A DNA stretch of 64,000 nucleotides from Agrobacterium sp. a22-2 (GTDB lineage Bacteria > Pseudomonadota > Alphaproteobacteria > Rhizobiales > Rhizobiaceae), in assembly GCF_012276985.1 (NCBI RefSeq), contig NZ_JAAXMM010000002.1, positions 124,001 to 188,000 on the forward strand, in the 5' to 3' direction. Within the stretch, counting starts at the first letter, position 1. The number at the start of each line of letters is the position of its first letter. The notes below the pieces were generated by a model. It was not told where the DNA came from and did no database searches. It saw nothing but the letters and a program-made list of their open reading frames with translations. Below, in pieces: positions 45,661 to 54,623 of the stretch. The position numbers and the translations under genes are program-made.

Positions 45661-47616
45661 ATGTGGGACGTTGTCTTTCGGACGGGGATTGGTTTGCGGA
45701 TATCTCGTGCAATTGTAGAGCCTTCCGGGCATGATCGGCTTTGCCGGCAGTCCGCAAGAGGATCGGCCGCTTCGCGGTTCGTCTTCATGGCTCTGGTGCT
45801 GTTGGCGATCGGCGTATCCGCGTTGTTCGGTTCGGCGTCGCAGGCTGCTGCCGAGACACGCACTCTCAAAATCCATTTCGTCCATACCGGCGAAAAGGCG
45901 GCGATCACCTTCAAGCGCAACGGACGCTACGACGCCAACGGCCTGAAGCAGCTCAACAACATCGTCCGGGACTGGCGGCGCAACCAGCCGACCAAGATGG
46001 ATCCGCGCCTGTTTGACCTGGTCTGGGAAGTCTACAAGCGGGCTGGCGCCAGCGGTTATATCAATGTCGTCTCGGGTTATCGCTCGCCCGAAACCAATTC
46101 CATGCTGCGGTCGCGGTCCAAGGGTGTTGCCAAGGAAAGCCAGCATATGCGCGGCACGGCAATGGACTTCTACATTCCGGGCGTACCCTTGAAGACCCTG
46201 CGCGAACTCGGCATCAAGATGCAGGCCGGCGGCGTCGGCTATTATCCCAATTCCGGTTCGCCTTTCGTGCATATGGATGTCGCCGGCGTGCGCGCCTGGC
46301 CCCGTATGTCGCGCGGCGAGCTTTCCCGTCTGTTTCCCGATGGCAAGACGGTCCATATTCCTTCCGACGGAAAGCCCCTTCCGGGCTACCAGCAGGCGAT
46401 GGCTGAATACAAGCAGCGCCTGAGTTCAAAGCAACAGATCCTGATTGCGGACTCCAAAGAGCCGACCAAGCGCAAGAACCTTTTGGCCATGCTGTTTGGC
46501 GGTGGGGACGAGGACGAGGAAGAAGACGTCGTCGTGCCGGCCGAGCGTCCCGCCATCGCCAAGCCTGTGGTAACTGCTGAGCAGCCCGTGCTTGTGGCGT
46601 CCGCGGTGCCGCCGCCAGAGCCGTCGCCGGCTGAAGCTTCTGCCGATCCGTCGATCGTTGCGCCCGTGCCGTTGTCGCGTCCGGCCTTCCGTCCGCAGAC
46701 GGGCAACGAGAGCCTGGCTGTCGCACTTTATTCGCCGAACCGCAGTGCCGCCGAGGATGCCTTGCAGAAGGTGGCCACGCCGCAGCCGCCCGAAATCGCT
46801 GCCGCGGTCGATCCCGAGCAGGCTGCGGACGAGGGCTTTGCCGACCTGCAGACCTACAAGATTCCCGTGCCCACCCTACTTGGCCAGCGCGGCATGAAGG
46901 GCGATGCCGAAACCTATATCCTGACTGCATCCGTGGCGCCGGGTTCACTGCCGCCCGTCGAGGATGGTGCCGCCGGTATTCCCATCCCGGCTGGCCGTCC
47001 GGCCCTTGCCGATGCGCTGGCTGCGACCTCCGAGGTGACACCGCAGTCCGAGCCGATGTCCGTGGAACAGGCTATTCTCTCTCCGGAGGCCGCCCGTGCG
47101 CTGGAACAGAGCCAGAGCCAGATGCCGCCGCGTCCGCCGGCCGAGCCTGAGGAAACGGCGGTTACCACTCCGGTTCCGACCCCGATCCCGGCACCGTCCA
47201 AGCCGATCGCCACGGTTGCGGCCGTTCCCGTCGCCAAGCCGCGGGCAACCGAAGTGGCCGCCATCGCGCCGGCCAAGCCTTCCACGCGCACGGTTGATTT
47301 CGGCGATGTGTTCGACGAGCCGAAACCTGTCGATACAAGCGTCGAGGCCGGCCTGCCGGCCAAGGGCGGCCGTCCAAGCTTGACCGAAGCCGAAGCCGCG
47401 CACCGGGCCATGACCGGCGGCACGAAGCTGACGGGCAACATGCTGTCGCAATGGGCCTTGAACAAGGAACGCGTCGGCACGGTGGCCAAGGCCGGCAAGG
47501 CGCCGCGCATCGTCAGCCGTTCGCTGAGTGCTGAGCCTGCCGCCGTCTATCCAGTCGGCTTCTCCAGCGGCCCCGCACCGATCGATCCGGGCCGTTTTGG
47601 CGCTGCCAAGCCCTGA
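45661..47616 (+). CDS. DUF882 (YcbK/M15-type) exported protein with long disordered tail
   Basis: 651 aa. Membrane/signal segment FVFMALVLLAIGVSALFGSASQAAAE (about 41-66). The DUF882/peptidase M15_2 domain follows: LKIHFVHTGEKAAITF, NNIVRDWRRN, NVVSGYRSPETNSMLR, SQHMRGTAMDFYIPG and FVHMDVAGVRAWPRM, with the zinc His/Asp pattern SxH-x(6)-D-x-H-like. About 350 C-terminal residues are Ala/Pro/Glu-rich and lack a fold. Family members are murein carboxypeptidase-like (MepK is related). GGGACG lies before the ATG. A bidirectional terminator follows. Confidence 0.85.
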   Translation: MWDVVFRTGIGLRISRAIVEPSGHDRLCRQSARGSAASRFVFMALVLLAIGVSALFGSASQAAAETRTLKIHFVHTGEKAAITFKRNGRYDANGLKQLNNIVRDWRRNQPTKMDPRLFDLVWEVYKRAGASGYINVVSGYRSPETNSMLRSRSKGVAKESQHMRGTAMDFYIPGVPLKTLRELGIKMQAGGVGYYPNSGSPFVHMDVAGVRAWPRMSRGELSRLFPDGKTVHIPSDGKPLPGYQQAMAEYKQRLSSKQQILIADSKEPTKRKNLLAMLFGGGDEDEEEDVVVPAERPAIAKPVVTAEQPVLVASAVPPPEPSPAEASADPSIVAPVPLSRPAFRPQTGNESLAVALYSPNRSAAEDALQKVATPQPPEIAAAVDPEQAADEGFADLQTYKIPVPTLLGQRGMKGDAETYILTASVAPGSLPPVEDGAAGIPIPAGRPALADALAATSEVTPQSEPMSVEQAILSPEAARALEQSQSQMPPRPPAEPEETAVTTPVPTPIPAPSKPIATVAAVPVAKPRATEVAAIAPAKPSTRTVDFGDVFDEPKPVDTSVEAGLPAKGGRPSLTEAEAAHRAMTGGTKLTGNMLSQWALNKERVGTVAKAGKAPRIVSRSLSAEPAAVYPVGFSSGPAPIDPGRFGAAKP

Positions 47617-47666
47617 TCAATGCCGGCGAATGGATCAGACCTTCGCCTTTGCCATCTCCAGATACA

Positions 47667-47699
47667 GAAAAACCCACTGCCGCCGGCAGTGGGTTTTTT
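47667..47699. terminator. Bidirectional intrinsic terminator
   Basis: The stem AACCCACTGC/GCAGTGGGTT with a 4-base CGCC loop (47671-47694) is flanked by AAAA on the left and TTTTT on the right, so it can end both the plus-strand DUF882 transcript and the minus-strand gapR transcript. Confidence 0.9.
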
Positions 47700-47736
47700 C
47701 ATGCCTGTCCTTACCATTGAGGAAAGGAAGTTCGGC

Positions 47737-48000
47737 TTATTCCTCGGGCGGGGATTCGATCATGCCGAGGGCGTGCAGATAGGTGTCGAGGATCAGATCC
47801 TCTTCCATGCGCTCCTGAGCGTCCTTCTTGCGCAGGGCGATGACCTTTTTCAGGATCTTGGTGTCGAAGCCGGTGCCCTTGGCTTCGCCATAGACGTCCT
47901 TGATGTCGTCGGCGATGGTCTTCTTTTCTTCTTCCAGTCGTTCGATGCGCTCTACAAAAGCGCGGAGTTGGTCACGGGCGACGCCATGAGCATCAGACAT
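47737..48000 (-). CDS. gapR: GapR-like nucleoid-associated protein (DUF2312)
   Basis: 87 aa, start [46 protein letters not shown]. This is the alphaproteobacterial DUF2312/UPF0335 family, whose Caulobacter member GapR binds overtwisted AT-rich DNA ahead of replication forks and supports topoisomerases. The long alpha-helical body and basic [20 protein letters not shown] region are present. It shares a strand with DUF1244 and the second N-formylglutamate amidohydrolase, with gaps of 93 and 15 bases. Confidence 0.92.
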   Translation of the reverse strand: MSDAHGVARDQLRAFVERIERLEEEKKTIADDIKDVYGEAKGTGFDTKILKKVIALRKKDAQERMEEDLILDTYLHALGMIESPPEE

Positions 48001-48093
48001 CTGAATCTCCTATTGTTGGGAAACGGTGTTTTCGGTGAGGCGTGACCTGCCGCGAAGCGGGCGTCGCGTCAAGCCCCATTGCCGGATTTGCGA

Positions 48094-48399
48094 TTATTCG
48101 TGGGGTCGGCTCGCCTCGAATGCGGTTTTCTGGACGTCGGACGCCTCGCTCTGGTGGAGCGTCTTCCAGTCCTCGTAGGGCATGCCGTAGACCATGGTGC
48201 GGGCTTCGTCCTTGGATATTGCGACGCCGGCGTCTTTGGCGGCGTCCTGATACCAATTGGACAGGCAATTGCGGCAAAATCCCGCCAGGTTCATCAGATC
48301 GATATTCTGTACATCGCTGCGCTCGCGCAGATGCCCCAGAAGGCGGCGAAAGGCGGCGGCCTCGAATTCGATCTGCTGCTGGTCGGTGGGTAGGGTCAT
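48094..48399 (-). CDS. DUF1244 family protein
   Basis: 101 aa small acidic protein: FEAAAFRRLLGHLRERSDVQNIDLMNLAGFCRNCLSNWYQDAA and MVYGMPYEDWKTLHQ are the family signature, with two cysteines in FCRNCLS. No known biochemical role. It is a conserved neighbour of gapR and hutG-like genes in rhizobia, as far as I recall. It is transcribed from the amidohydrolase side, 15 bases after that stop. Confidence 0.85.
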   Translation of the reverse strand: MTLPTDQQQIEFEAAAFRRLLGHLRERSDVQNIDLMNLAGFCRNCLSNWYQDAAKDAGVAISKDEARTMVYGMPYEDWKTLHQSEASDVQKTAFEASRPHE

Positions 48400-48414
48400 G
48401 GTACTGTCCTGTCG

Positions 48415-49209
48415 TCAGCCGGCATAGGGACCGGTGCGGGAAGGGTGGATCTCGTAGGCATGCAGGGCAGGATCGGCATTCAGCGCTTCGAAGATCGGTG
48501 CAAGACGCTCGGCCCAGGCGGCAATGCCGGCATCGTCGGCAATCAGGTCCTGACGGACTTCCAAAAGCGCGTGCGGGATACCCGTCACCATGCAGTGGCG
48601 GTACATCGTATCGCCTTTCAGCGCGCCGTCATAGGGTTCGTTGTCGCCGACCAGAATGTCGCCGGCGGCCCGTAGTCCAGACAGCAGCGGCCTCACGGCC
48701 CGTTCGTCACTATCCCACAGCACGGCTGCATGCCAGGGCCGTGGCACGCCTTTCCAGGCCGGGGTGTAGGAATGCAGCGACAGCACCAGCGGCGCCTTGC
48801 CGGACTGCTCTGCCGCCGCGTCGATCGTGCGGGCGACGGCGTGATGGTAGGGCCGGTGGAAGGTTTCGACGCGGCTATTCCATTCCTCGGTGCTGATCGG
48901 GTGGTTGCCGGAAATGATCGCCCCGTCGGAGATCTTCATGATCAGGGTCGGATCGTCCTCACCACGGTTTGGATCGATCAGCAGGCGCGAGAAGCAGCCG
49001 AGAACGGCGGGTACGCCAAGTTTGTCCGCCAAGTTCCGGGTCAGGCCCTCTATGCCGATATCGTAGGCGATGTGACGGGAAAATGCCGTGTCCGGCAGAC
49101 CGAGCCGGCCGTACCGCTCCGGCAGGCGGTTCATGGCGTGATCGGCCAGCAGCACCAAACCCTTGTCATGATCGCCTGGGATAATCTCGAAAGGGATGAA
49201 TTCGTGCAT
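48415..49209 (-). CDS. N-formylglutamate amidohydrolase family protein (second copy)
   Basis: 264 aa. Motifs are LVLLADHAMNRLPERYG (metal His), AFSRHIAYDIGIEGL, SRLLIDPNRGEDDPTLIMKISDGA, ISTEEWNSRVETFHRPYH and LSLHSYTPAW. It differs from the first copy (12099-12983) in length and in the RGED loop, suggesting a divergent subfamily. It is the first gene of an apparent operon with DUF1244 and gapR. Hydrolysis of N-formylglutamate or another N-acyl amino acid is expected. Confidence 0.88.
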   Translation of the reverse strand: MHEFIPFEIIPGDHDKGLVLLADHAMNRLPERYGRLGLPDTAFSRHIAYDIGIEGLTRNLADKLGVPAVLGCFSRLLIDPNRGEDDPTLIMKISDGAIISGNHPISTEEWNSRVETFHRPYHHAVARTIDAAAEQSGKAPLVLSLHSYTPAWKGVPRPWHAAVLWDSDERAVRPLLSGLRAAGDILVGDNEPYDGALKGDTMYRHCMVTGIPHALLEVRQDLIADDAGIAAWAERLAPIFEALNADPALHAYEIHPSRTGPYAG

Positions 49210-49347
49210 CGGATATTCGGCCGCCCCTGCATATTGTCACGCTTGATGGCATGGGGCGGTGGCGAGTGCAAGATTTGGCTGTCGCCACCATTGTGCCAAA
49301 CTCGCGGCGGAAGATTTGCCTTGGAATTATAATCGATTAGAGTTGCG

Positions 49348-49890
49348 TTGACATTCTTGCCCCATCGTCGCAAGAAAGCAGCACTGAAGAAAAATGGAGT
49401 TCCGTCGGAAACCGTGCCGAATCGAAATACACTCTCTTCCGTTGTCAGGTTCCGGCGCTACTCGCGCCATTTGCTGTTCGCTGGCCTTTTCGCTCTTCCC
49501 TTCATGGCGGCTGGGTCCGCGCATGCCGAATTCCGGGTGTGCAACGGAACGCAGAACCTGGTTGGCGTGGCGATCGGCTACCGGTCTGCCGAAGGCTGGA
49601 TCAGTGAAGGCTGGTGGCAGGTACCTGCGACCACCTGCGCCACGCTGATCGAAGGCGAGCTGCAGTCCCGCTACTATTATCTCTACGCCGAGGATGCCGC
49701 CCGCGGCGGTCGCTGGACCGGTGGCGTCAACATGTGCGTGGCTGAAAACGAATTCAAGATTGTCGGTGTCCAGGACTGCTTCACGCGCGGCTATCAGCAG
49801 ATGGGATTCAAGGAATACGACACCGGCCGACAGGGAAGCTGGATGGTTCAGCTTTCCGATACCCCAGGCACCCAGGAAGGCCAGAACTGA
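49348..49890 (+). CDS. DUF1036 family exported protein
   Basis: 180 aa if begun at the TTG at 49348; a GTG at 49414 would shorten it by 22 residues and leaves a more compact signal peptide (RFRRYSRHLLFAGLFALPFMAAGSAHA). The mature domain FRVCNGTQNLVGVAIGYRSAEGWISEGWWQVPATTCATLIEGELQSRYYYLYAED is the DUF1036 signature, with four conserved cysteines suited to disulfides. Its TGA overlaps the pyk ATG, so the two genes are translationally coupled. Start uncertain; function unknown, periplasmic. Confidence 0.85.
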   Translation: MTFLPHRRKKAALKKNGVPSETVPNRNTLSSVVRFRRYSRHLLFAGLFALPFMAAGSAHAEFRVCNGTQNLVGVAIGYRSAEGWISEGWWQVPATTCATLIEGELQSRYYYLYAEDAARGGRWTGGVNMCVAENEFKIVGVQDCFTRGYQQMGFKEYDTGRQGSWMVQLSDTPGTQEGQN

Positions 49891-51329
49891 TGAAGCGCAA
49901 CCGTAAAGTAAAAATCCTGGCGACGCTCGGCCCCGCTTCGTCCGACGAAGCAATGATCCGCAAGCTGCACGAGGCCGGCGCCGATCTTTTCCGCATCAAC
50001 ATGAGCCATGCCAGCCATGACGGAATGCGCGACCTGATCAAGCGCATTCGCGCCGTGGAAGCGGAATGCGGCCGTCCGATCGGCATTCTCGCCGACCTTC
50101 AGGGACCGAAACTGCGCGTCGGCAAGTTTGCCAATACGACGGTCGAACTGGTGCCCGGGCAGACCTTTACCCTCGACGACAATGAAGCGCTCGGCGACAA
50201 CACGCGCGTCTTCCTGCCGCATCCGGAAATTCTCCAGTCGGTCAAGCCTGGCCACCGCCTGCTGATCGACGACGGCAAGCTGCATCTGCGTGCCGAGAAG
50301 TGCGACGGCAAGACGATCGTCTGCACGGTGGTCTCCGGCACGAAAATCTCCGACCGCAAGGGCGTCAGCCTGCCCGACACGCTTCTGACCTCCGGCGCTT
50401 TGACGCCAAAGGACTGGGCCGACCTCGATGCGGTTCTGGCCACCAATGAAGTCGACTGGGTTGCGCTGTCCTTCATCCAGCGTCCCGAAGACCTGGCCGA
50501 TGTGCGCAAAGTGGCGCGCGGCCGCGTCGGCCTGATGTCGAAGATCGAGAAGCCGCAGGCGATCGAGCGGATCGATGAGATCATCGAATTGTCCGATGCT
50601 CTGATGGTGGCCCGTGGCGACCTTGGCGTCGAAATGCCGCTGGAAGCGGTTCCGGGCCTGCAAAAGCAGCTTATCCGCGCCTGTCGGCGTGCCGGCAAGC
50701 CGGTCGTCGTGGCGACCCAGATGCTGGAATCGATGATCACCTCACCGGTGCCGACCCGCGCCGAAGTGTCCGACGTCGCGACCGCCGTCTTCGAAGGCGC
50801 CGATGCGATCATGCTGTCGGCCGAATCGGCGTCTGGCCAGTATCCGGTCGAGGCCGTGGCGACCATGGCTTCGATCGCCTATACGATCGAGCGCGAGCCC
50901 CATTATCCCGGCATCATCTACGCCCAGCGCCCGCAGCCGGAAGCAACCGGCGCCGACGCGATCTCCCTGGCGGCCCGCCAGATTGCCGAGACGCTGAAGC
51001 TGACCTCGATCGTCTGCTACACCTCGTCGGGCAATACCGGCCTGCGCGCCTCGCGCGAACGCCCTGAGGTGCCGATCATCGCGCTCTCGCCGATCATCGA
51101 AACGGCACGGCGCCTGTCGATCGTTTGGGGCCTGCACTGCGTGGTTTCCAGCGAACCGACGGATCTGGACGACATGGTCAACCGTGCCTGCCGCATCGTT
51201 GCGTCGGAAGGCTTCGGCAAGCCGGGCGACCGGATCATCATTTCGGCCGGTGTGCCGCTCGGGACGCCAGGTGCGACCAACATGCTGCGCATCGCCTATA
51301 TCGGCTCGGACGGCCTCAGCGGCGTCTGA
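49890..51329 (+). CDS. pyk: Pyruvate kinase
   Basis: 479 aa. It converts phosphoenolpyruvate and ADP to pyruvate and ATP at the end of glycolysis. Motifs are KILATLGPASSDEAMIRKLHEAGADLFRINMSH, MSKIEKPQAIERIDEIIE, LMVARGDLGVEMPLEAVPGLQKQLI and MLSAESASGQYPVEAV. The C-terminal regulatory domain is present. Start overlaps the DUF1036 stop (ATGA). A strong terminator follows at 51370. Length is normal for the bacterial enzyme. Confidence 0.96.
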   Translation: MKRNRKVKILATLGPASSDEAMIRKLHEAGADLFRINMSHASHDGMRDLIKRIRAVEAECGRPIGILADLQGPKLRVGKFANTTVELVPGQTFTLDDNEALGDNTRVFLPHPEILQSVKPGHRLLIDDGKLHLRAEKCDGKTIVCTVVSGTKISDRKGVSLPDTLLTSGALTPKDWADLDAVLATNEVDWVALSFIQRPEDLADVRKVARGRVGLMSKIEKPQAIERIDEIIELSDALMVARGDLGVEMPLEAVPGLQKQLIRACRRAGKPVVVATQMLESMITSPVPTRAEVSDVATAVFEGADAIMLSAESASGQYPVEAVATMASIAYTIEREPHYPGIIYAQRPQPEATGADAISLAARQIAETLKLTSIVCYTSSGNTGLRASRERPEVPIIALSPIIETARRLSIVWGLHCVVSSEPTDLDDMVNRACRIVASEGFGKPGDRIIISAGVPLGTPGATNMLRIAYIGSDGLSGV

Positions 51330-51369
51330 AGACGCCTGCTCCGCTTTCCGTCATTGTCCGCCAATCCAC

Positions 51370-51399
51370 AACCGCCGCACTTTCTGCGGCGGTTTTTTG
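51370..51399 (+). terminator. Intrinsic terminator of pyk
   Basis: AACCGCCGCA (51370-51379) and TGCGGCGGTT (51385-51394) with a CTTTC loop, then TTTTG. It lies about 40 bases after the pyk stop. Confidence 0.9.
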
Positions 51400-51430
51400 T
51401 TGGCCAGCGAGGCGTGGGACGAGCAGGCTG

Positions 51431-52504
51431 CTATTGCGCCTGCTGCCGCAGGCGGATCTCCAGGGTGCGGGCCATGGCCTGTAGATCCCGGTCCCGGCCA
51501 GCGATCTTCTCCAGGGCAGCCACGGCGATATCGGTCGCGATATAGTCCGGCTTGTGGCCGAGGCCGCGGATCCAGACGAGTTCCGAGCCGGCAATATCGC
51601 GCTCCAGGCCGCGCGAATGGATCTCTTCCAGCACGACATCGTCGCTGTCGCCGGTGATGATTACCGTCGGTGCTGCGATTTCCCGATAACGCGGTGCCAT
51701 GCGGGTGACATAGGCGTGGAGCCCTGCCACATCGAGGGCATTGTTGCGGAAGCTCTCCGGCCTCAGAACGAGCGCCGGGCCTGTCTTGTCGATATAGTCG
51801 GCCGGTGCCGGGTTCGGTCCGAAAACCGAGCCAATGGCCGCCTCCAGCCGCATGAGGCCGGCCGGCATGGCAAGGGTGCGGGCAAAGAGCGGGCCGATCA
51901 CCGGCGTTGACGTGACGTCGTAGTACCAGTCGACGCCGCCCGGCCAGGGATGGGTGGCCGGCGCCAGGAAGAGCAGGCCGGCGGTCTTTTCCGGGTAGAG
52001 CACGGCAAAGCTCGCGGCAATCGACGCGCCGAAGGAATGGCCAATGATGATGGCGCGGTCTATTCCCTTCTTGTCCATCAGCCGGGCGATCGCTGCTGCC
52101 TGGCCGTCTGGCGTGGCGTTTTCCGGGCCGCCACGCTCCGAATAGCCGTGGCCCGGCCGGTCGACGAAGACCAATTCAGCCCGTCCCTCCAGGCTATCAC
52201 GAAAGGCGGTTGCCTGGTCGCGAAGATTGCCGCTGGCGCCGTGGATGAAGACGAGCGGCGGCAGATCGGCTTGGTCGCCAGCCGGAATATGCAGGGCATT
52301 CATCCGCATGCCGCCGATATCGGTCAGTTCGCCGATATTGGGATACCGGCTTTCGATCTTGCGGCTCTGGATGCTGGAAAACACGCCGGCGCAACCGATC
52401 AGCGCTGCGATGGCGAGGAGGGGGAAGAGCATCAGGCGATACCGTTGCGAGAGTTTGGGCGCTTTGAAATGGGAAGCTGGCAGGGGATAACCTCCGGGTT
52501 CCAT
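51431..52504 (-). CDS. Alpha/beta-fold hydrolase, membrane-anchored
   Basis: 357 aa from ATG 52504 (an upstream TTG at 52549 would overlap the TPR gene by 20 bases and is less likely). An N-terminal hydrophobic anchor (LMLFPLLAIAALIGCAGVFSS) precedes the hydrolase domain with LPPLVFIHGASGNLRDQATAF, FVDRPGHGYSERGG, the nucleophile elbow IIGHSFGAS, and PTVIITGDSDDVVL with the acidic residue. The late GLGHKPDYI carries the catalytic His. Substrate unknown; periplasmic or membrane-associated lipase/esterase is plausible. Confidence 0.88.
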   Translation of the reverse strand: MEPGGYPLPASHFKAPKLSQRYRLMLFPLLAIAALIGCAGVFSSIQSRKIESRYPNIGELTDIGGMRMNALHIPAGDQADLPPLVFIHGASGNLRDQATAFRDSLEGRAELVFVDRPGHGYSERGGPENATPDGQAAAIARLMDKKGIDRAIIIGHSFGASIAASFAVLYPEKTAGLLFLAPATHPWPGGVDWYYDVTSTPVIGPLFARTLAMPAGLMRLEAAIGSVFGPNPAPADYIDKTGPALVLRPESFRNNALDVAGLHAYVTRMAPRYREIAAPTVIITGDSDDVVLEEIHSRGLERDIAGSELVWIRGLGHKPDYIATDIAVAALEKIAGRDRDLQAMARTLEIRLRQQAQ

Positions 52505-52529
52505 GGGAGGGACACCGGACGGTTCGGCG

Positions 52530-53150
52530 TCAGGTCCGGTTGCCGGCAAGTTTTTCAGAGAGTTTGGTCACGGTTTCCTGCGCCTCGCGATCGGCAGGGT
52601 AGACGTTCAGATAACGCTCCCAGGCCTTCAACGCCATCTCGTCGCGCCCCGATTCGGCAAGAATCGAGGCAAGGCCGGCCAGCGCGCCGAAATGGCGCGG
52701 CTCCAGGGTCAGGACATGATTGATGTCGGCCATCGATTTGCGGTAGCTGCCCATGGTGTAATGCAGCGTCGCCCGGCGGTTCCAGGCCTCGGCAAAGGCC
52801 GGATCCAGCACGATGGCCTGATCGAGAAAATCAAGGGCGGCGGCGTTGCGCTTCTCGCTGATGGCCTCGTTGGCCCATTGCATCAGAAGATTGACCGTAG
52901 CGCTGCCCGAATCGCCCCAGGCCGTCATGATATTGCTGGCAATACTCTGGGCGGTCTCGGGATCGCGGGCGCGGCGAAGATCCGTCAGCAGGCTGTCGAT
53001 CGGTTTGTCGGCAGGGTTTGCGTCCGGCGCGATGCTGGCCTGTTCGGCCGCGTCCTGGGCATAGGCTATGTTCCAGACGCCGGAGGCGCTGACGGGCGGA
53101 AAGCCGAACGAGACGGTGAGTGCAAGGAAAGCCAAATGAAAATAGCGCAT
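52530..53150 (-). CDS. Tetratricopeptide-repeat protein, exported
   Basis: 206 aa from ATG 53150 (MRYFHLAFLALTVSFGFPPVSA signal). After a linker with Asp/Ala-rich sequence, TPR-like helices follow: FLDQAIVLDPAFAEAWNRRATLHYTMGSYRKSMADINHVLTLEPRHFGALAGLASIL and MALKAWERYLNVYPADREAQ. Such proteins act as scaffolds in the periplasm. Its stop lies 26 bases before the hydrolase start, so the two may be cotranscribed. No enzymatic motif. Confidence 0.88.
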   Translation of the reverse strand: MRYFHLAFLALTVSFGFPPVSASGVWNIAYAQDAAEQASIAPDANPADKPIDSLLTDLRRARDPETAQSIASNIMTAWGDSGSATVNLLMQWANEAISEKRNAAALDFLDQAIVLDPAFAEAWNRRATLHYTMGSYRKSMADINHVLTLEPRHFGALAGLASILAESGRDEMALKAWERYLNVYPADREAQETVTKLSEKLAGNRT

Positions 53151-53272
53151 GCACGTAAAGTAACGCGCCTGCGCCATGTTTCAAATCAAATTATGCGCGA
53201 TCAACACAATGTCAGTGAGTGGGCTTTCGATTGCTCGCCAACCCCTCACGCGCACAAAGTCCAATTCCGGTA

Positions 53273-53398
53273 TCAGCCCTGACGAGCCTTGAAACGCGGG
53301 TTGGACTTGTTGATGATGTATACGCGACCCTTGCGGCGAACCAGACGGTTGTCGCGATGACGGGCCTTCAGCGCTTTCAGCGAATTCTTGATCTTCAT
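53273..53398 (-). CDS. rpmJ: 50S ribosomal protein L36
   Basis: 41 aa: [17 protein letters not shown], then [24 protein letters not shown]. This is bacterial L36 without the four zinc-binding cysteines (C-minus form), common in alphaproteobacteria. It is a component of the large ribosomal subunit near the 23S rRNA domain V/VI region. A promoter-like element and a GC-rich stem-loop lie upstream (53461-53525). A small gene easily missed because of its length. Confidence 0.95.
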   Translation of the reverse strand: MKIKNSLKALKARHRDNRLVRRKGRVYIINKSNPRFKARQG

Positions 53399-53456
53399 TT
53401 TTCTGATCCGCACGGTTGCCGGGGAATTCTGTTATTCCGCCAGTGTCTTTAACATT

Positions 53457-53480
53457 CAAAAGCGCGCCGCGGGGCGCGCT
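53457..53480 (-). terminator. GC-rich stem-loop between purK and rpmJ
   Basis: Arms AGCGCGCC (53461-53468) and GGCGCGCT (53473-53480) pair perfectly with a 4-base loop; on the minus strand it is followed by TTTG. It may terminate purEK transcripts or act as an attenuator in an rpmJ leader, since the rpmJ promoter lies just upstream. The U-run is weak. Confidence 0.5.
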
Positions 53481-53496
53481 CCTTCAGGGTTGGTGG

Positions 53497-53525
53497 CAAA
53501 TACCCCGATGCCCCCTCTGTGTCAA
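53497..53525 (-). promoter_or_regulatory. Sigma70 promoter for rpmJ
   Basis: On the minus strand a perfect -35 TTGACA (53525-53520) and -10 TATTTG (53502-53497) are separated by 17 bases. Transcription would begin near 53490, immediately before the stem-loop and about 90 bases before the rpmJ ATG. Confidence 0.7.
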
Positions 53526-53567
53526 CCGGCGCCGGGCCTTTTCGGCCGATCCACCGGGTTTTTCCTG

Positions 53568-54623
53568 CTATTTCAACTCCGTGACGTGGCCCATCTTGCG
53601 GCCGGGGCGGGCTTCGGACTTGCCGTAGAGATGAACCAGAACATTGCTGCGCGACAGCCAGGCCGGCACGGCATCGATATCGTCGCCGATCAGATTGGTC
53701 ATCACACAGTCGGAATGGCGGAGCGGATCGCCGAGCGGCAGGCCGGCAATCGCCCGGATATGCTGCTCGAACTGCGAGACGATGCAGGCGGCTTCGGTCC
53801 AGTGGCCGGAATTGTGAACGCGCGGGGCGATCTCGTTGGCAATCAGCGCGCCATCCGGCAGGACGAAGAACTCGATGCCGACCACGCCGACATAGTCGAG
53901 CGCCGTGAGCAGCCTGGCGGCGGCGTCACGGGCGGTGGTTGCCGTGGCCGGACTGATTCGGGCCGGCACGGTGGAGGTGTCGAGAATGCCGTCGCGGTGC
54001 ACATTCTCGGCCGGATCGTAGCAGGCAATGGCGCCATCGGGGTCGCGGGCGGCGATGATCGAGATTTCCCGCTCGAAGGCGACGAAGCTTTCGAGAATCA
54101 GCGGAACGCCGCCGAGCGCCGCAAAGCCGCCCTCCGGCCGGTCCTGCGGGCCGCGAAAGACGCGCTGGCCTTTGCCGTCATAACCCATGCGCCGGGTCTT
54201 CAGCACGCCCTTGCCTGCAAAATCGGCGAGGGCTGCTTCAAGATCGGCCTGGCTGTCGACGGCGTGGAAGCGGGCCGTCTCGATGCCGCAGCCGTTCAGG
54301 AAACGCTTTTCCGTCAGCCGGTCCTGCGCCACCTGCAGGGCCTTCGGCGGCGGAAAGACCGTGACATTGCGGGCCAGCATTTCGGCCGCCTCGACGGGCA
54401 CGTTCTCGAATTCATAGGTGACGACGTCGCACAGCGCCGCCAGTTCGCCAAGCGCGACCGGGTCGCTGTATTCGGCGACGATCTGGCGGTCGGCCAGTTG
54501 CGCTGCCGGGCTGTCGGCCTGGGGTTCCAGAATCACGGTGCGGAAGTTCAGTCGTGCTGCAGCCATTGCCAGCATGCGGCCGAGCTGGCCGCCGCCGATG
54601 ATGCCGATGGTCCGGACGGTCAT
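53568..54623 (-). CDS. purK: N5-carboxyaminoimidazole ribonucleotide synthase
   Basis: 351 aa ATP-grasp enzyme of purine synthesis converting AIR, ATP and bicarbonate to N5-CAIR. It starts [22 protein letters not shown], the PurK signature. ATP-grasp features are [53 protein letters not shown] and [26 protein letters not shown]. Its start overlaps the purE stop by 4 bases (ATGA), so the pair is translationally coupled. Confidence 0.95.
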   Translation of the reverse strand: MTVRTIGIIGGGQLGRMLAMAAARLNFRTVILEPQADSPAAQLADRQIVAEYSDPVALGELAALCDVVTYEFENVPVEAAEMLARNVTVFPPPKALQVAQDRLTEKRFLNGCGIETARFHAVDSQADLEAALADFAGKGVLKTRRMGYDGKGQRVFRGPQDRPEGGFAALGGVPLILESFVAFEREISIIAARDPDGAIACYDPAENVHRDGILDTSTVPARISPATATTARDAAARLLTALDYVGVVGIEFFVLPDGALIANEIAPRVHNSGHWTEAACIVSQFEQHIRAIAGLPLGDPLRHSDCVMTNLIGDDIDAVPAWLSRSNVLVHLYGKSEARPGRKMGHVTELK

